From IMG/VR virus record IMGVR_UViG_3300032213_000265, positions 1 to 50,262 of that record: a stretch of 50,262 bases of DNA; one strand, given 5' to 3'. Shown here one piece after another: positions 39,580 through 48,630 of this stretch. The position numbers and the translations under genes were made by a program. The DNA is from a virus. The notes below the pieces were generated by a model. It saw nothing but the letters and a program-made list of their open reading frames with translations, ran no database searches and was not told the DNA's origin. Within the stretch, counting starts at the first letter, position 1, and every line of letters begins with the position of its first letter.

Positions 39580-41831
39580 TATTCTAACCCTCCGACAGGA
39601 GCAGGTGTAGTTTCACGATACAACCCTTGAGTAATTTCATTGAGTCGTTTGTTTTGACGCTCACGGCTAGCTTTCAAAACTTTAAAGGCATCTTTCATAA
39701 TAAAAGCACGCTCTTCTTTACTCTTAGATCCTATACCTTGTACGCTTAAAAGTATATCACGTTCGCCTTCTGTTGGGTTGCCTCCGAAAGCAGCTTTCAA
39801 ACCAGCTAAAACTTGTTTGGTCAGCAAGTTTTCTTGCTCTCTAGTAGCCAAAACTTTTGGATCTTTATTACCTGTTTCTTCAAGAAGTTTACGCTGTGCT
39901 TTATCCAAGAAAGAAGCGTCAAACGTGTTTGGGTTTAAAGAATACGCTTTTCTTAAACTTTCCATAGCTGAATCTGCCGCAGCTAAAACGTCTTCTGTCT
40001 CAGCTTTTAATTTGAGTTCTGGAGCGGTCAACTTAGCTTGTTGACCTTTAACATTCTCAAACTTCGCTTGATCTAAATTAAATTTACCTTGTTGTAGCGC
40101 TAAGTTAGCTTGCGTTGCCGTCATGTTAGCTAAAGCTGCATTAATAGCTGACATCTGTTTTTCAATATTAAGGTCAGCAATTTTTTCTACACGTTTCTGG
40201 AACTCTGGGGTGCCAGGAGTTAAACCTTCATCCCTAGCTTGTTTGCCAGCAGTAGACTGCGGTTCGCCTGATTTGACGTATTCTTTCATCATCTCAATCG
40301 CTATAGCACGTTTGTCTTTGCTTTGCTCACCAGCTAACGAACGTAAAGAAGCAACCTCATCTTTAGCGGTCTGCATCTTCAATTTCTGACCTTCTATACC
40401 TAATTGCAACCCTAAGTTTCTTCTTTGAGTTTTACTTGCTCGCTCTTCTTTCTTGAGGTCTGCCATTACGTTACCAGCTTTACCGAAACTTTCACTAGCA
40501 TGTCCGGTTTTAGTCGGTTCACCAAAAGCAGATGCAAGTCTAAAATACATTTCAGACTTACTAGGTGCCTCGTCACCACCTTTCATAGCGTTAGTTATCA
40601 TGGTTTGAAAAGCAGTTGCTTCATCAGATGCTCTTTTGTTAGCAGCTCTGATTTCTGAAGCGTAGTCTGTGTCTCCGGTAGAATACTTTGCCAACATTGC
40701 GCTAAGCATATCTTGCCTAGAAGGAGCTGGTTCTTCTATAGCTCTGTCGTTAGGTAGCATTGGGATATCTTCTACCGGACTCACCATCTGCGGAGGACGA
40801 GGGTAGTTGTCAAAATCTACTTTTTCTGCCCGTATGTCTGTGTGCGTAGGAGAAGGTTCCGTAATGATAGGTCTGTCTACATTAACCATAGAAGCATCTG
40901 GCCAATATTTACCTTGGAAATCTACACCAGCATATTTTTTACCGTCTAAATCGTTTTCACCACCATAGCGAAAATGAGTTTTAACTTGACCGCCATGAGA
41001 GAACCCTACAAACTTTTGGCCAGGATTAGCTTCGGTATATTGTTTAATCATACCGAGTGCTCCAGTACCTAATGGCGTAGCTGACGCCGGTACTGTTGTA
41101 GGTTTATCCGTATAATAGCCGCGAATTCCGTCAACCATTGTCAACGGCTCTCCGTTCGGACCATAACCCCAAGAACCGTGAGCATATGTAGGAGAGTTAA
41201 CAGGTTGTACTTCAGGTTTACTAAACTGCCCTTGCCCAGTGTAGTACTGGGCTTGGTTATACATATTGTTATTTGGGTTAGACATCGCCCCGTAATAATT
41301 ATTTACATAATCTTTATACGTGGTTTGATCTTCATTGTATTTGTTTAAAAGATCAGTGTACTTAGGGGTGGCAAGATTATATGCGCCTAAATCTGACTGG
41401 TATGTTTTTAAAGCTGTTGGATAATTTTTAACTGCAGCATTGTACGCAGCTAAGTCTGTTCCGTACTGCCCTTTAGCTTGATTGTACGCCGCAAGATCTT
41501 CTTCGTATTTACGTTGTCCGGCGTATATGTTTTCTGGTTTAGAAACTTCTGGGTAATCAGACATAGCTACTTGGTAGTCAGCATAAGCTAAATCATAAGC
41601 ATCTTTCTGAGCTTGAGTAGCTTTTGACCCAAGAGCTTTAGGAGCTACGGGTTTAGTTGGAGCAACGTATGCCTTTGGAGCAACTTGAGTAAAAGCAGTC
41701 GGAGCTACAGGTCTAGCAACTTCTGTAGGCGCAGTAGGACCCGTACCAGGATCTTCAGCACCAGAATAATTAGCTAGCGTAGGAGTGCTAATACCGTACT
41801 GCCTCATCAATTGATCAAGTTCGTATCCCAT
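39579..41831 (-). CDS. Ejection/internal virion protein candidate (750 aa)
   Basis: Starts MGYELDQLMRQYGISTPTLA, then Pro/Val-rich VAPKAYVAPTKPVAPKALGS, then Tyr-rich repeats (KYEEDLAAYNQAKGQYGTDL, AAYNAAVKNYPTALKTYQSD), a GFSHGGQVKTHFRYGGEN linker around 280, and a long helical C-terminal half. The AYN/AYD-type periodicity suggests extended coiled helices. Likely carried inside the capsid and injected. The start overlaps nothing but lies nine bases after the previous gene. Confidence 0.72.
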   Translation of the reverse strand: MGYELDQLMRQYGISTPTLANYSGAEDPGTGPTAPTEVARPVAPTAFTQVAPKAYVAPTKPVAPKALGSKATQAQKDAYDLAYADYQVAMSDYPEVSKPENIYAGQRKYEEDLAAYNQAKGQYGTDLAAYNAAVKNYPTALKTYQSDLGAYNLATPKYTDLLNKYNEDQTTYKDYVNNYYGAMSNPNNNMYNQAQYYTGQGQFSKPEVQPVNSPTYAHGSWGYGPNGEPLTMVDGIRGYYTDKPTTVPASATPLGTGALGMIKQYTEANPGQKFVGFSHGGQVKTHFRYGGENDLDGKKYAGVDFQGKYWPDASMVNVDRPIITEPSPTHTDIRAEKVDFDNYPRPPQMVSPVEDIPMLPNDRAIEEPAPSRQDMLSAMLAKYSTGDTDYASEIRAANKRASDEATAFQTMITNAMKGGDEAPSKSEMYFRLASAFGEPTKTGHASESFGKAGNVMADLKKEERASKTQRRNLGLQLGIEGQKLKMQTAKDEVASLRSLAGEQSKDKRAIAIEMMKEYVKSGEPQSTAGKQARDEGLTPGTPEFQKRVEKIADLNIEKQMSAINAALANMTATQANLALQQGKFNLDQAKFENVKGQQAKLTAPELKLKAETEDVLAAADSAMESLRKAYSLNPNTFDASFLDKAQRKLLEETGNKDPKVLATREQENLLTKQVLAGLKAAFGGNPTEGERDILLSVQGIGSKSKEERAFIMKDAFKVLKASRERQNKRLNEITQGLYRETTPAPVGGLE

Positions 41832-41840
41832 TTTTATTCC

Positions 41841-43244
41841 TTAAATGCTTGTCAGAGCTTTGCCAGTATAATAAGCAGTTGCTAGTTGAGACAACGGAGA
41901 AGGAGAGTATGAACCTCCTGTAGTACTTCCTGACTGAGTCTGCGAAGTAGGAGTAATCGGAGCCATACCGCGAACCTGCGTACTGAGCCAGTCTGCCTGT
42001 TGTTTTGGATAATCACGTTTATCAACAAACTGTTGATATGCTGCATCGAGTGTAGCTTGCTGTTGTCTCTGCTGAGCCTGACCAGCAGCTTCCAAAGACG
42101 CAACGTCGGTATTACGCATAGCTTGTTCTTGTTGTTGCATCTGTGCATAGCTACCTAACGCACCCATCTGACGCTGATAATCTGCCGCTTGAGCCTGTTG
42201 AGCCGCCTGAGCAGCACTTAAACCGAACTGTTGTTGAGCTTGTCCGGCTCCCGTTTGCATCTGCCCAAGGTTAGCTAAGTTTTGCTGTTGTTGAGAAGTC
42301 AACTGACCTGCAGTTTGACCTAAACTGGTTAAATTTTGCTGCTGTTGACCAGTCAGCTGACCGGCAGTACTGGCTAATTGAGCTTGGCGAGCTAAATCAG
42401 CTTGAGATGCAGATAAAGCTTGACCGTAACCTTGGTTAGCTAATTGAGCCTGTTGGTTTAAAATACCTTCTTGAGTATCCCTTAAAGCACGAGAACCAAA
42501 CTCACCCATGCGACCGCTACCAAACTGACCAGCACGTATAAACGCATCTGAAACTCCTGGCAGGAGATTTTCAGACAGATTACGCGCACCTTGTCTAGCC
42601 ATAACGTCCATGACGTTTTGCTGATAAGGTGACATATATTGGTTAATATTAGCAGCTGAAGACTGAGCAGCATTTTGAAGATACGGGTCGGCTGCACCAG
42701 TTATACTTTGTTGCCCCGCCTGAGCTAAATAAGGTTGAGCCGCACCAGTTATATCTTGCTGACCAGCTTGGTTATAATAACTTTGTCCCGCAGCTAGATT
42801 ACTACCTACAAGACTAGGGTTTAAATACCTGTCTTGCGCGGTATTCAACTGATCAGATGTACCTTTTCCAGCGTAACCGTACATGTCTGTTTGCGCTGCG
42901 TCAATACCAGACTGCCAAAATCCTTGGTTACCAGCTACATTCTTGTAAGCTTGCTGTTGTAACGGAGAAAGCTCCGCAACACGAGGAGCATTATACTCTT
43001 GATACGGTTTGCTAGCAAGATTGCTAGCCATTTGAATCTGAGTGTAAATAGCATCTTGCATCCACTTCGGAGTCTCTGAAGTAGACGTAACGTAAGACGT
43101 AGCCGTTTGCGGAGCACCTTGGAAAAGACTAGTGCTACCTGAAGGTTTAGCCGCTGCCGGAGCCGGAGCCGGTTTCGCAGGTGCTGCCGCTCTCGGCGAT
43201 GCACCGCTTAACTGATTTACAGTAGGAGCTTTAGTAGCCGCCAT
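41841..43244 (-). CDS. Gln/Ala-rich internal virion protein candidate (467 aa)
   Basis: Ala/Pro-rich start (PRAAAPAKPAPAPAAAKPSG), TPKWMQDAIYTQIQMASNLA, a QYMSPYQQNVMDVMARQGAR segment common in phage ejection proteins, then helical repeats of QLASTAGQLTGQQQQNLTSL / GQTAGQLTSQQQQNLANLG type and a short end. The 'Y.SPYQ..V.D...RQ..R' phrase is one I associate with internal virion proteins of podophages. ATG/stop overlap by one base with the upstream gene. Function inferred. Confidence 0.75.
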   Translation of the reverse strand: MAATKAPTVNQLSGASPRAAAPAKPAPAPAAAKPSGSTSLFQGAPQTATSYVTSTSETPKWMQDAIYTQIQMASNLASKPYQEYNAPRVAELSPLQQQAYKNVAGNQGFWQSGIDAAQTDMYGYAGKGTSDQLNTAQDRYLNPSLVGSNLAAGQSYYNQAGQQDITGAAQPYLAQAGQQSITGAADPYLQNAAQSSAANINQYMSPYQQNVMDVMARQGARNLSENLLPGVSDAFIRAGQFGSGRMGEFGSRALRDTQEGILNQQAQLANQGYGQALSASQADLARQAQLASTAGQLTGQQQQNLTSLGQTAGQLTSQQQQNLANLGQMQTGAGQAQQQFGLSAAQAAQQAQAADYQRQMGALGSYAQMQQQEQAMRNTDVASLEAAGQAQQRQQQATLDAAYQQFVDKRDYPKQQADWLSTQVRGMAPITPTSQTQSGSTTGGSYSPSPLSQLATAYYTGKALTSI

Positions 43245-45175
43245 TATGCTGCTCCTTTCAAATACTGTAATGGTGATTTAGCATTCGGGCTAAATTTACC
43301 TTTGGCCATCTCTTTGCCTTTTTGTTTACGTAACTGTTGGCGCATAGCGTCTAAACGCAGCGCACCTTCTTTGTTAGAACCGTCTCCTAACAGCGCCACT
43401 GTTTCGGCATCCATAACGTATTCTCCATCTGAAAGCTTTGCGTCAATAGTGTCTTCACGACCAGAACCTGCACCCTGTGCAAATCTACCTATCATAGAAA
43501 GAGGACCACCCTGAGCTAATCTATGAACAGGTGTATTATAAGTCCCAGAAGTAATTTTATTCCAATTCGTAGCCATGTAGGAATCTAAACTTTGATTAGA
43601 CCTATTAGCATCTTGCTGCATTCTTGCCCAGTCCCACTGCACAGAAGGTCTGTTAAAATACTCCTGCTGGCTAGGCGACATACCTTGGATAGCCTTTTGA
43701 GCATCTGGGGGTCTTTGCATTGCCGAAGCTAAAAGACCCATAGTAAGTAAATTACTACCTCCTATGTTCCCAAAACCTCCTCCACCTCCAGCAGCCTGAG
43801 TACCTATAGAAGCACCTATTGGGTTATTATAACCCGCCGGTGCCGTCAGATTGTTTGAAATGCCTCCGTCTGACGGAACAGTACTAAAGTTTCCTGACAT
43901 TGATCTTGCAGCGTCAGGTATAGTAGAAGAACTACCTAAGTTGTAATTTGCATTTTGAGTGCCTGTATCAACATATTTTAAACCACCCGTGTCACTATAC
44001 GGATTTTGATAAAGCCCTGTAGGTACGTCAGAATTTACGGTCAATGGGGTAGATTTTAACCCGTCTACGGTCATGTCTGCAGGTTTCATTTTTAACCCTT
44101 GAGATGCGTCTGTCGCACCTCTAGCACCTGATATAGCAGAAGTAGCCCCAGAAGCGAGCGCAGTTAAAGCTGCAGATTTAGGGTCGTAACCAGCAGTTAA
44201 AGCGTTACCGAAACTTCTACCCCCAGCACTTATAGCTGAGTTCGGAGCACCGCCTAACTGATTACCTAAATAACCGCCTACAGCACCTTGCGTAGCACCG
44301 CTTAAGAAACCTTTACCCGTGGCCATACCAGCAACGCCGCCAACTAAACCGCTACCGAGCATAGCTTGGCCAGACTGCCCTAACCCTAAACCTAAAGCGC
44401 TATTAGCGGCACCTCCTACGGCACCGCCTAAACCGCCTCCAAGACCACCCATAAGTGCGCCTTGCAGTACGTTTCCGCCAGTCAGAGCGGAAGAAGCACC
44501 ACCTATAATAGCGCTACCTAACATAGACGCGCCAATACCCGAAGCACCTAAACTAGCGCCTATAGCTGTTCCGAGTCCTGGTGCAATGAAACTCAAAGCA
44601 ATAGGCAGAACAGCTCCAAGTATACCGCCGCCTTTAAACTCATGTAAACCGGTATTCGGGTTGATAGTACCCGCACCACCCATTCTACGCAACACTTCAG
44701 CTTCTCTAGGGTTGATGTGCGCTAACATAGTGTCGCCGCCACGACCTTGAGAAGCTAAACTTCTAGCAACAGCTAAACCGCCACGAGCGTAACCTTGCTT
44801 AGTCAAGCGTTCTTCTACGCCGTAAAGAGCAACTAGCAGTGATATAACGAACACTTGGTCAAACTGAGGAGGTGCTTGCTCTTCCGTGACTACACCGTCT
44901 TTAATAGCCGCAGCTCTAACTTGGTCATAGCTTTCAGGGTTTTGAAGAACATACTCTAGCATTTTAATAATTTCTTGAACGTCTCCAACCATGATAGGCA
45001 TGCCGGAAAGCTGCTGTTCAATCATATCAATTGCTTGCTGAAACTTTGGGTCTCGGCTTGCAATATCTAAAATAGCTTGCTTGTTTAGAGTTGGACGCTG
45101 ACCACCTTGCATACCTGCAGGAGGAGGTGCGGTAGGAGCCATTTGCATAGGATCCATCATAGTGTTTTCGTTCAT
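43244..45175 (-). CDS. Glycine-zipper ejection protein candidate (643 aa)
   Basis: About 1-130: helical start with KQAILDIASRDPKFQQAIDM. ARGGLA linker, then the phrase LAHINPREAEVLRRMGGAGT recognised from marine/freshwater phage virion proteins. About 180-330: long Gly/Ala hydrophobic region (AIGASLGASGIGASMLGSAI) suited to membrane insertion. C-terminal: AQGGPLSMIGRFAQGAGSGR and KLSDGEYVMDAETVALLGDG, the 'LSDGEYV.....V..LG.GS...GA..LD' element common in such proteins. Probably forms part of the DNA-ejection conduit across the cell envelope. Confidence 0.78.
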   Translation of the reverse strand: MNENTMMDPMQMAPTAPPPAGMQGGQRPTLNKQAILDIASRDPKFQQAIDMIEQQLSGMPIMVGDVQEIIKMLEYVLQNPESYDQVRAAAIKDGVVTEEQAPPQFDQVFVISLLVALYGVEERLTKQGYARGGLAVARSLASQGRGGDTMLAHINPREAEVLRRMGGAGTINPNTGLHEFKGGGILGAVLPIALSFIAPGLGTAIGASLGASGIGASMLGSAIIGGASSALTGGNVLQGALMGGLGGGLGGAVGGAANSALGLGLGQSGQAMLGSGLVGGVAGMATGKGFLSGATQGAVGGYLGNQLGGAPNSAISAGGRSFGNALTAGYDPKSAALTALASGATSAISGARGATDASQGLKMKPADMTVDGLKSTPLTVNSDVPTGLYQNPYSDTGGLKYVDTGTQNANYNLGSSSTIPDAARSMSGNFSTVPSDGGISNNLTAPAGYNNPIGASIGTQAAGGGGGFGNIGGSNLLTMGLLASAMQRPPDAQKAIQGMSPSQQEYFNRPSVQWDWARMQQDANRSNQSLDSYMATNWNKITSGTYNTPVHRLAQGGPLSMIGRFAQGAGSGREDTIDAKLSDGEYVMDAETVALLGDGSNKEGALRLDAMRQQLRKQKGKEMAKGKFSPNAKSPLQYLKGAA

Positions 45176-45618
45176 AACTTACCTCTACGCCATGCGTGTG
45201 TGTAATATTCTTCTGCTAAAAACCCATAAATGTGCAAATCATCATCTACAAAAGATTTACGCATTATACCCTCTAGTTTGAAGCCAATATGCTCTACAAA
45301 GTTTTTAGAAGTTGTGTTTTTACTTTTAAGTAATCCGGTCACCCTTGCTACTCTAAGCTCATCAAACACATAACCAAAAACAGAGTTGAAAAACTTTATA
45401 GATTCTCTTGGAGAATCAACTTCTCTTTTTTCTATTGCGATGTTTATATCTACGTTCCTAGAAGAAAAGTTCGTAAAAACAACCGCACAAACAAATTCAT
45501 CATTTTCATTTACCGCAGATATAACTCTGCAGAAACCTGTGAGGTTAGGAGCACCTATACGCTCTTTTGCCCACTTTTCGGCTTCTTCCTCTCGGTCGAA
45601 ACCTATAACTCTCATCAT
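45172..45618 (-). CDS. GNAT-family acetyltransferase in the virion module
   Basis: 148 residues from ATG at 45618 (ATGA overlap; an in-frame start at 45657 lies within the previous gene). VISAVNENDEFVCAVVFTNF, VDINIAIEKREVDSPRESIK, RVTGLLKSKNTTSKNFVEHI, GFKLEGIMRKSFVDDDLHIY follow GNAT strands and the acetyl-CoA site region through the 'N..S......GF..EG..R' end. Similar genes occur next to internal virion genes in several podophages. Its target, a virion or host protein or a DNA base, is unknown. Confidence 0.82.
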   Translation of the reverse strand: MMRVIGFDREEEAEKWAKERIGAPNLTGFCRVISAVNENDEFVCAVVFTNFSSRNVDINIAIEKREVDSPRESIKFFNSVFGYVFDELRVARVTGLLKSKNTTSKNFVEHIGFKLEGIMRKSFVDDDLHIYGFLAEEYYTHAWRRGKL

Positions 45619-45845
45619 GTAAGGCACTGGCAGAGACGCTCTGCCCAATCTTGCCAATTGTCATACTGATACGGATTTGGTGGATTTCTACCAATATCGG
45701 TGTTATTTAAAAACTGCACAGCCCAATTTTGCCACTGCGTAATATCATCAAGACGACCAAACGAACCGTAGGAATCAAGGTCTAAAACGATCTGGTCTGC
45801 CCAATCGTTTAACGACATATACGAGGGTCTGGTTATTGTCGTCAT
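45615..45845 (-). CDS. Small acidic protein in the tail module
   Basis: 76 residues: YMSLNDWADQIVLDLDSYGS, then ITQWQNWAVQFLNNTDIGRN and YDNWQDWAERLCQCLT. The W-x-x-W/D-W-A repeat in three places suggests an amphipathic Trp-rich helical repeat. Coupled by overlaps to the gp10-like gene and to the GNAT gene. Function unknown. Confidence 0.72.
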   Translation of the reverse strand: MTTITRPSYMSLNDWADQIVLDLDSYGSFGRLDDITQWQNWAVQFLNNTDIGRNPPNPYQYDNWQDWAERLCQCLT

Positions 45846-47368
45846 CCTAGCATTGTTCCATCGCCGGTACTTACGTGACCGATGATTTGACCCATTTGGT
45901 AATCACCGTTAACTGCGCTAGACGTGAACCTAGCCCGTATTTCTCTACGTTGCTCTTTTAGCATTACAACCTGTTCATGAGGCAGATCCGCTTGGTCAGG
46001 GAAACTAAATATAGAGCTGTAAACTTCAGGAGCACGAGCATTCGCTCTACCTGTTATCTGAACCGTCATCGGACCAGACTGAATAAAGTCAGGTTCTATA
46101 CCTGTCACCCTAGTGTAAATGTTTCTACCTTGAACGAGCTGCGACAAGTCTGCTGTTTCAAAATAAGACGTTATCGGGTTTATAGACTGACCGTTAATTT
46201 CATTAGTACCACGTTCGTGTATCCAAACATGATAACCTTCTGTAGTAGGAACCACTCCAGTTAAAAGCGGAGACATCAACGAGTTGTTATAAATGCCTGC
46301 GCTACGACCTAAATTAGGAAGTTCCGTATCGTACCAGCTATTTTCTCTAACGTTAAATATAACCGCATGAGTACACTCTGTAGCATCGCCTCTAGGGTAA
46401 CACCACCAAATTTCACCAAAATGCGGTACTTTAAACGCAAATACCTTAGACCGTTGGCTTGTGTTTAAACCGTCATAAAAGTAATTGAGGTTCATCTGAT
46501 TAGGAACTTCACGCACCACGCCGTTAAACATTAAGAAGCGATCCATACCTGCCCAAAAGAAAACACCATCATAATCTATGACAGCGTTTTCAGACATTAT
46601 AGAAGTTTCAGTAGCTATAACGTCGTATTGGAAAGTTGTTGTACCGCCAGTAAATGTAGCACGGATTACAGCGTCGTATGCCCAAAACAATCCAGCAGGG
46701 GCAGAACCTGCACCGGCTCGTAATGGCATACCTTTAACTATTTTTTGTCCCCACGGTCTAGAAATGTTGGAACCTACGCCTGTAAGATCCGTAGGATCTC
46801 CGGCAACGGAATGACCAATAATACCATCAGTCCCATAGTAAAACAAATACGGATGAAGAACAACTATTCCTCCAGTAGCGTTTGCGCTAGCAGGTAAAGC
46901 TATTTCTATTAAAGGGTTCGTATCTAATACGTCTCCTATGAATATTTGACCGCCGGCATCGTTACATATACAGCTTAAATTAGGTGAAACGTGAGCGACA
47001 ACAGCGTTAAAACTACTTGACGAATCATACTGGTAGTCAAACATCCATTGGTTCAGGTCAGAATTAATTAAAGTTGACGGAGTTCTATCGCTTATAATAG
47101 ACGTGTTGCCTGAACCGTCTACAGTGAATCGTTCTAACGTGTTGGCTCCGCCAGAATGACAGTAAACAAAATTCTGCTGAGTAAAAGAAGTTATACCTCT
47201 ACTTACTTCAGTCAGGTATTTACTAATCGAGCGATAGCCTCCTACCTTACGGGGTAAACCTCGCTGAAACCTAACCCACTGTCCGTCAGTGTAGAAATTA
47301 CCGTCAAATTTAGTCCCGTCCCGTTTAATCCCTGGCTCAGAACGTAAGACGATAGTAGTATCTGGCAT
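45842..47368 (-). CDS. P22 gp10-like tail hub / packaged-DNA stabilisation protein
   Basis: 508 residues from ATG at 47368 (TAATG with the fibre gene). TIVLRSEPGIKRDGTKFDGN, YTDGQWVRFQRGLPRKVGGY at the N-terminus; then beta-propeller-like repeats (YYGTDGIIGHSVAGDPTDLT, VFFWAGMDRFLMFNGVVREV, ECTHAVIFNVRENSWYDTEL) and a C-terminal beta part (VTGIEPDFIQSGPMTVQITG). This order matches the P22 gp10 hub that plugs the portal after packaging. Located between fibre and ejection genes. The longer reading from 47416 would start within the fibre gene. Confidence 0.8.
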   Translation of the reverse strand: MPDTTIVLRSEPGIKRDGTKFDGNFYTDGQWVRFQRGLPRKVGGYRSISKYLTEVSRGITSFTQQNFVYCHSGGANTLERFTVDGSGNTSIISDRTPSTLINSDLNQWMFDYQYDSSSSFNAVVAHVSPNLSCICNDAGGQIFIGDVLDTNPLIEIALPASANATGGIVVLHPYLFYYGTDGIIGHSVAGDPTDLTGVGSNISRPWGQKIVKGMPLRAGAGSAPAGLFWAYDAVIRATFTGGTTTFQYDVIATETSIMSENAVIDYDGVFFWAGMDRFLMFNGVVREVPNQMNLNYFYDGLNTSQRSKVFAFKVPHFGEIWWCYPRGDATECTHAVIFNVRENSWYDTELPNLGRSAGIYNNSLMSPLLTGVVPTTEGYHVWIHERGTNEINGQSINPITSYFETADLSQLVQGRNIYTRVTGIEPDFIQSGPMTVQITGRANARAPEVYSSIFSFPDQADLPHEQVVMLKEQRREIRARFTSSAVNGDYQMGQIIGHVSTGDGTMLG

Positions 47369-48630
47369 TAGAATGTACCACCTGAAACCACAGGGATCGG
47401 ACCTAAAGCTATCCAAGCGTCTAAAGTTGTAGGTGCCGTAAACAGGTCTACACCTACAGTTGTACCGCCTAAAGCAGATAAGGCTGTGGCAGTATCAGCA
47501 GCGGTGAAAACAGGAATACCAACAGCGGTTCCACCTAAGTTAATCAATGCGTTACCCGCAGTAGTAGCTCCTGTACCACCTTGTGCGACGCTAATAGGGA
47601 AAGACACCGTAGAAGTGTCTGCATCAATGACATCAGCTCCGTCGCAATATAAAATAGCTCTAGCACCTTGGTTTACAACGACACCTGAACCAGTAGTTGA
47701 AATAATAGTTAAAACGTATGCGCCAGATGTAGCGTTATCTACCCAATATTGTTGAACAGTGTCAGGCACAACAACGTCCACGTCACCTGACAAAGTTCCA
47801 GTAAATTTATAAACGATCCTATTAAGTTCAGAACCCGTAAGTACGTAGTTTCCAGAACCTGAAACATCAATTACTGTATAATCAAAAATAAAAATAGCAG
47901 ATTGACCAAAACCTACGGTGTAATAATCTGTTCCATCGCTTACGATTACTGAAGAGTTTCCTGGTGCGTATGTTTTTGTGGCTAAACCGTCAATAGTACA
48001 AACACCATCAGGTGTAACCGTAACATCACCACCACCCGCATTGTTAAGGTACATAAACCAGTTGTTTCCAACTGTGGCAGCGTTTGGTAAACCTAAACCG
48101 CCTGCACCAGAACCTCCCCAAACATACATCTTAGCTCTGTCTGTAGCACCAGCGTTATAAGCTGTGTTAAATTGCACAATAGGCATGGACTGCGAAAGCA
48201 GCGTGCCGATAGCTATGATACCCGTTCCTGCTAAAGCAGAAGCATTGGCTGCAGAAACAGTAGCGCCATATTGTAAAGCAACCCAAGAACCTGCTTCAGT
48301 AGAATTATCAGTTAAATATACTTGCCAAACTGTCCCTGCATCTAACGAAACAACTTGAGTTCCAGTAGCATTTTTAACAACGAATGTTTCTGAACCTGTG
48401 TTGTTAAATAATATAGTCTCACCGTTACCCGCTTGAGAAGCGTTCGGTAAAAATATATTTAAAGAAGCCGTAGTAGCATCAACATCTATAATTCTAGTAG
48501 CTAGGTCAGTAGACGTAGAAGTTTCTTCTGGCCAACTTAGAATAACATCGGTAGTTAAAGTTAACGAGCTGTAACTTACATCGCTTGGATATATGTTTGC
48601 ACCGCCGAAAACATCTGTGTAAATAGTCAC
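47368..48630 (-). CDS. Second tail fibre/spike-like protein
   Basis: 420 residues, beta-rich. N-terminal VFGGANIYPSDVSYSSLTLT leads to repeated beta blocks; ISVAQGGTGATTAGNALINL is the typical phage fibre motif QGGTGATT. C-terminus ends in PVVSGGTF, and the terminal GGTF is shared with the 791-residue fibre. The last bases (ACATTCTAATG, on the minus strand) are identical in both genes. Receptor attachment or head-proximal fibre is inferred. Coupled by one shared base to gp10-like gene. Confidence 0.8.
   Translation of the reverse strand: MTIYTDVFGGANIYPSDVSYSSLTLTTDVILSWPEETSTSTDLATRIIDVDATTASLNIFLPNASQAGNGETILFNNTGSETFVVKNATGTQVVSLDAGTVWQVYLTDNSTEAGSWVALQYGATVSAANASALAGTGIIAIGTLLSQSMPIVQFNTAYNAGATDRAKMYVWGGSGAGGLGLPNAATVGNNWFMYLNNAGGGDVTVTPDGVCTIDGLATKTYAPGNSSVIVSDGTDYYTVGFGQSAIFIFDYTVIDVSGSGNYVLTGSELNRIVYKFTGTLSGDVDVVVPDTVQQYWVDNATSGAYVLTIISTTGSGVVVNQGARAILYCDGADVIDADTSTVSFPISVAQGGTGATTAGNALINLGGTAVGIPVFTAADTATALSALGGTTVGVDLFTAPTTLDAWIALGPIPVVSGGTF

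Noticed and set aside
44319-44750. 143-codon Pro/Ala-rich frame on the plus strand
   Set aside because: It is the antisense shadow of the Gly/Ala-rich ejection protein; GC-rich Gly codons give Pro codons on the other strand.
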